From Bacteroidota bacterium (lineage in GTDB: Bacteria; Bacteroidota; Bacteroidia; Bacteroidales; VadinHA17): a stretch of DNA of 8,609 nucleotides. How positions within the stretch are numbered: the first letter of the stretch is position 1; the number at the start of each line of letters is the position of its first letter. The stretch is from assembly GCA_015222065.1 (NCBI GenBank), contig JADFUQ010000169.1, forward strand, positions 1-8,609. Reading direction: 5' to 3'. This document shows positions 5,859-8,609 of this stretch, piece after piece. The position numbers and the translations under genes are program-made. A model generated the notes under the pieces. That model was not told where the DNA came from, made no database searches, and saw only the letters and a program-made list of their open reading frames with translations.

Positions 5859-8609
5859 GTAGTATTTCTCAGGCCCAAATATTTTTAATAGAGATAACCG
5901 TAGAAGATCTTCATTGAGTTCACCATCTGTTGAAAATAGATATTGAATTAATGCTTTGTTATTTTTTACAGATTGCAATATTTTAGGAGTCAGGATTGCA
6001 CCCAATGAAGATACCATACACCCCTCAGGAGCAACATTTACAACCAGATCTGTCCCTTCATTCAGTTGCGATATTGTTTCACCAACATATGGAACCAGTT
6101 CGCCGCATGGCTTAAATGTAGGAAGTACCGGTTTGGCTTCTGCAATGATCTTTTTCATTTTGTAGGGAATTTGCATACCGGAAACCTTATATAATGGTTT
6201 TGCTAACACATTCCTGAGATTATTGATAGTCTTTGTTGTTTCTCTAATATGACATTTCTTTTCTTTAATTAAATTCATTAATCTGTTTTTCTCACTTTTC
6301 TCATCAGCATACTTTAGTTTATTTTGGTACATATTAATATCTCTGTTGGCAAAGGTGATTCTTGATTCAAATATATATTCAAAATAACACCATATAGGGG
6401 TGTAGGAAAGGTTAAAAGAACCAAATCCAATGGTATCTATCAGGAATTTGAGAATCTCTTCGATTTGGGCGACTCGTAAATAGACCTCACCTTCGACATG
6501 AATTTTTATTTTTCTATTTTTTAAATCTGACTTATTTTTTTGAATACGTAACCATTTATAATTGTACTCTTTTAAAATTCTCCGAATCCCGTTGTTATTA
6601 AACAAACCGTAACCAAAATATTGAGCAAGTCCGCCAAGCTTTGGAAGTTTTCGTTCAATTTTATCAACTATAAACCGTACAAATTTACTCGGTTTAATAT
6701 TATGCTCTAATATATCATAGACAGTTTGCTTTAGTTTGCTGTGGTCAAGTTTTAGTTTCTCAAATTCTTCATAATTCCTGCAGTTTGAACCAGCTTTTAA
6801 ATAGATGGAATGTAATACACCCATCACAATAATCGCTTGAAATCCTTGTATGGTTATCCATTTTTCTACCTCTTGGATATAGTCATTTTTGTTATGTAAT
6901 TCAGTAGCTATATTTACCAGAAATTTTATTGGAAAGTGTATGTTCCGTCCATCCGGGGTCTGGTTAAGAGAATTTTCAAGCATTCTGTAAAAATTGAGTT
7001 TGCATATATCCTTATATTGTCCTTGTCTGCAAGGGCCGTCACCACTATGCATAAATAACACTACTCTTTCTTTCCCCTTGACCAAAGGATCATCCGTCTC
7101 TTTTCTTCTGATATAATCGTCTATTGCATGTAACATATCTGAAAAGACAGCTGCCAATGGAGCACAAACTGAATCTCCTACATATTTTCTGCCGGTTTTA
7201 ATTTTTTCTTCCAGATTGTAAGAATCGTCGTTATAATTGTCAATTACGGATAGGCCGGAGGCTCTAAATACAGAAACAACTGCCCGGTTATCGTTCATAG
7301 TTGGGAAATAAATTACATCAGTTTCCTTATACAGACCATCTAATGAGAACTTATCTAAAAATCCTATGGAAAAATTTGTTTTTTTCTTTCCGGACAGCTC
7401 ATTGTGTAAATTTTTGTTTAATTGATTTAAATGCGTGTTCACGCGATTCTCAAGATGAGCCAGTTCTGCAATTATTGCATCAGATTGAATTAATAGTGAA
7501 GGGATATTTTTAGTGATTTCTGCCAGAACGGGAAGGGTTATACTGTCCGGTCCACATCTGAAAGTTGAAACTGTAACAACAGACATCAGGATTTCTGTAT
7601 TGCCATTTTCAATTGTTTTAACCAGTTCTTTTAACCTGGGATGTTTGATTATTTGATGAAATCGTTTGTTAGAAATTGCATTGGCTTTAGTCATTAGATC
7701 ATGCGGATTTTTCCAATAGATGAAATCGAATTGTCTATCCGGGTATGTTTCAAACACATAGGCAGGAATGGCAACTACACCTTTGTCTTTGAGAAGTTTC
7801 CCAATGTGGCTGTCATAAATTCCCGGATTCAGAACATACTCTCTTGCACAAATGATCGAAATATTTAATTTTTTATTGATCGCCTCTTCTATAAAATCCG
7901 CTGTAATCTCTTCTAATTCTTTTTTCAGTTTTTCATATTCCTTTGCAGCATAAACAATTGCATTAATTAACCTGTCTTTTGGAACGTTCACTTCATAGTA
8001 TTCGAAAATGGAATGAAATTCATCATACAACTGGTCAGCAATGTTTTGCGGCTCAGTTTTGTTCAGGCTTATATCAAACAATTTGAACCGGGCTTCAGGA
8101 TACTTTGTTTTAGCGAAATGGAGGGCGATAAGAACCCCGCCCTGATTTGTAGTACAGGTCCTGCCGACACTCTTTCCTTCAACAGGTAAAAAATCTATTT
8201 GGGGTACAAGGATAATTCCGTGTTGTTCGCTGGCAAGACGGAGAAATTGTCCGGTCGCACCAATGTTCGGTGCACAAGTATCTATGGGAAACAATGGCTG
8301 CCCTTCCATAATATCTCTTTCTTGCACATTATCAATATGCACCGGTATATTGAATTGTTCGAACATTTTTCCAAAGAAAAAAGCTTTTTCTGAGATAGCG
8401 AAGCTTCTTGGAATCACCAGTCTTTTTTTGTCCTCAGATTTTGGCAGTTTCTCATCGATGAATTTCCAGATTGCGTTGTATGCTTCGGGAATCTTGTTCT
8501 TTTCAACTCTCTTTCTCTGAGCCTCAAGCTCATTAACTGCTGTACAGCCTCCAAGAGTCAGTGAGATTTTGCCGTGAATATCTTCAGAGTATAGCTTCGT
8601 CCTCACGCA
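5853..8609 (-). CDS. 2-hydroxyacyl-CoA dehydratase activase-related protein (DUF2229/HgdB-like part), 5' end beyond window
   Basis: The visible 918 residues match the C-terminal two thirds of the very large proteins in which BadF/HgdC-type ATPase activase domains are fused to DUF2229 and HgdB-like regions. Such enzymes use ATP and a [4Fe-4S] cluster to drive radical dehydration of 2-hydroxyacyl-CoA. Counting from the GTG at 8606, DUF2229 begins near residue 62 (LVIPRSF, then Cys111 in PIDTCAPN and Cys151 in GRTCTTNQGG). Further conserved cysteines are Cys351 (TFRCGPDS), Cys481 (GDSVCAP), Cys526 (SGDGPCRQGQY), Cys834 (PCGELVPYVG) and Cys863 (APEGCMVSS); several may hold an iron-sulfur cluster. 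The frame is open through the right edge with a Cys codon before that GTG, so GTG 8606 is not taken as the start; family members reach about 1400 residues. The stop (5855-5853) abuts that of the CapA-like gene. The substrate is unknown, and most fused homologues are uncharacterised. Confidence 0.88.
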   Translation of the reverse strand, partial: CVRTKLYSEDIHGKISLTLGGCTAVNELEAQRKRVEKNKIPEAYNAIWKFIDEKLPKSEDKKRLVIPRSFAISEKAFFFGKMFEQFNIPVHIDNVQERDIMEGQPLFPIDTCAPNIGATGQFLRLASEQHGIILVPQIDFLPVEGKSVGRTCTTNQGGVLIALHFAKTKYPEARFKLFDISLNKTEPQNIADQLYDEFHSIFEYYEVNVPKDRLINAIVYAAKEYEKLKKELEEITADFIEEAINKKLNISIICAREYVLNPGIYDSHIGKLLKDKGVVAIPAYVFETYPDRQFDFIYWKNPHDLMTKANAISNKRFHQIIKHPRLKELVKTIENGNTEILMSVVTVSTFRCGPDSITLPVLAEITKNIPSLLIQSDAIIAELAHLENRVNTHLNQLNKNLHNELSGKKKTNFSIGFLDKFSLDGLYKETDVIYFPTMNDNRAVVSVFRASGLSVIDNYNDDSYNLEEKIKTGRKYVGDSVCAPLAAVFSDMLHAIDDYIRRKETDDPLVKGKERVVLFMHSGDGPCRQGQYKDICKLNFYRMLENSLNQTPDGRNIHFPIKFLVNIATELHNKNDYIQEVEKWITIQGFQAIIVMGVLHSIYLKAGSNCRNYEEFEKLKLDHSKLKQTVYDILEHNIKPSKFVRFIVDKIERKLPKLGGLAQYFGYGLFNNNGIRRILKEYNYKWLRIQKNKSDLKNRKIKIHVEGEVYLRVAQIEEILKFLIDTIGFGSFNLSYTPIWCYFEYIFESRITFANRDINMYQNKLKYADEKSEKNRLMNLIKEKKCHIRETTKTINNLRNVLAKPLYKVSGMQIPYKMKKIIAEAKPVLPTFKPCGELVPYVGETISQLNEGTDLVVNVAPEGCMVSSLGAILTPKILQSVKNNKALIQYLFSTDGELNEDLLRLSLLKIFGPEKYYS

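Noticed and set aside
8199..8520. Plus-strand open frames inside the large minus-strand gene.
   Set aside because: They lie opposite a well-supported family protein, show no domain pattern, and are shadows of its codon structure.

Overview
The window reads as part of a Bacteroidota-type genome, most likely an anaerobe. It is AT-rich, starts lack clear Shine-Dalgarno sequences, and there is a DUF4382 lipoprotein and a decayed IS1380-like transposase. One promoter candidate resembles the Bacteroidetes -33 TTTG / -7 TAnnTTTG pattern. The lineage call is inference from style and protein families. The 2-hydroxyacyl-CoA dehydratase/activase-type protein at the right edge belongs to a family of oxygen-sensitive enzymes, which is why I suggest an anaerobic lifestyle.

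Left block (1-1998, minus strand): an operon of a divergent ThiL/AIR-synthase-fold kinase-like protein (955-1998) followed by a beta-ketoacyl-ACP synthase (1-968) that runs off the left edge. The two genes overlap by 14 bp, so they are probably translated together. This points to a fatty-acyl or polyketide-like pathway that uses an unorthodox ThiL paralogue. Middle block (1999-4685): a 608-bp gene-poor stretch with an IS1380-type transposase fragment, then a small secreted protein with a GWGxIAKxLGI helical motif and a lysine/glycine tail (2607-3053, minus). Next come a DUF4382 lipoprotein (3435-4202, plus) with a good intrinsic terminator, and a 420-bp stretch bounded by an imperfect inverted repeat.

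Right block (4686-8609): a CapA-family metallophosphatase-like protein (plus, probable TTG start). It converges with a very large CoA-dehydratase-activase-related protein (minus, 5' end beyond the window); the two stop codons abut and the reading frames overlap by 6 nt.

Apart from the ketosynthase/ThiL-like pair, the genes look like independent units. I see no tRNA, rRNA, CRISPR array or recognisable defence system. The most interesting items are the ketosynthase/ThiL-like pair, whose kinase motifs are altered, and the small secreted GWG-motif protein.
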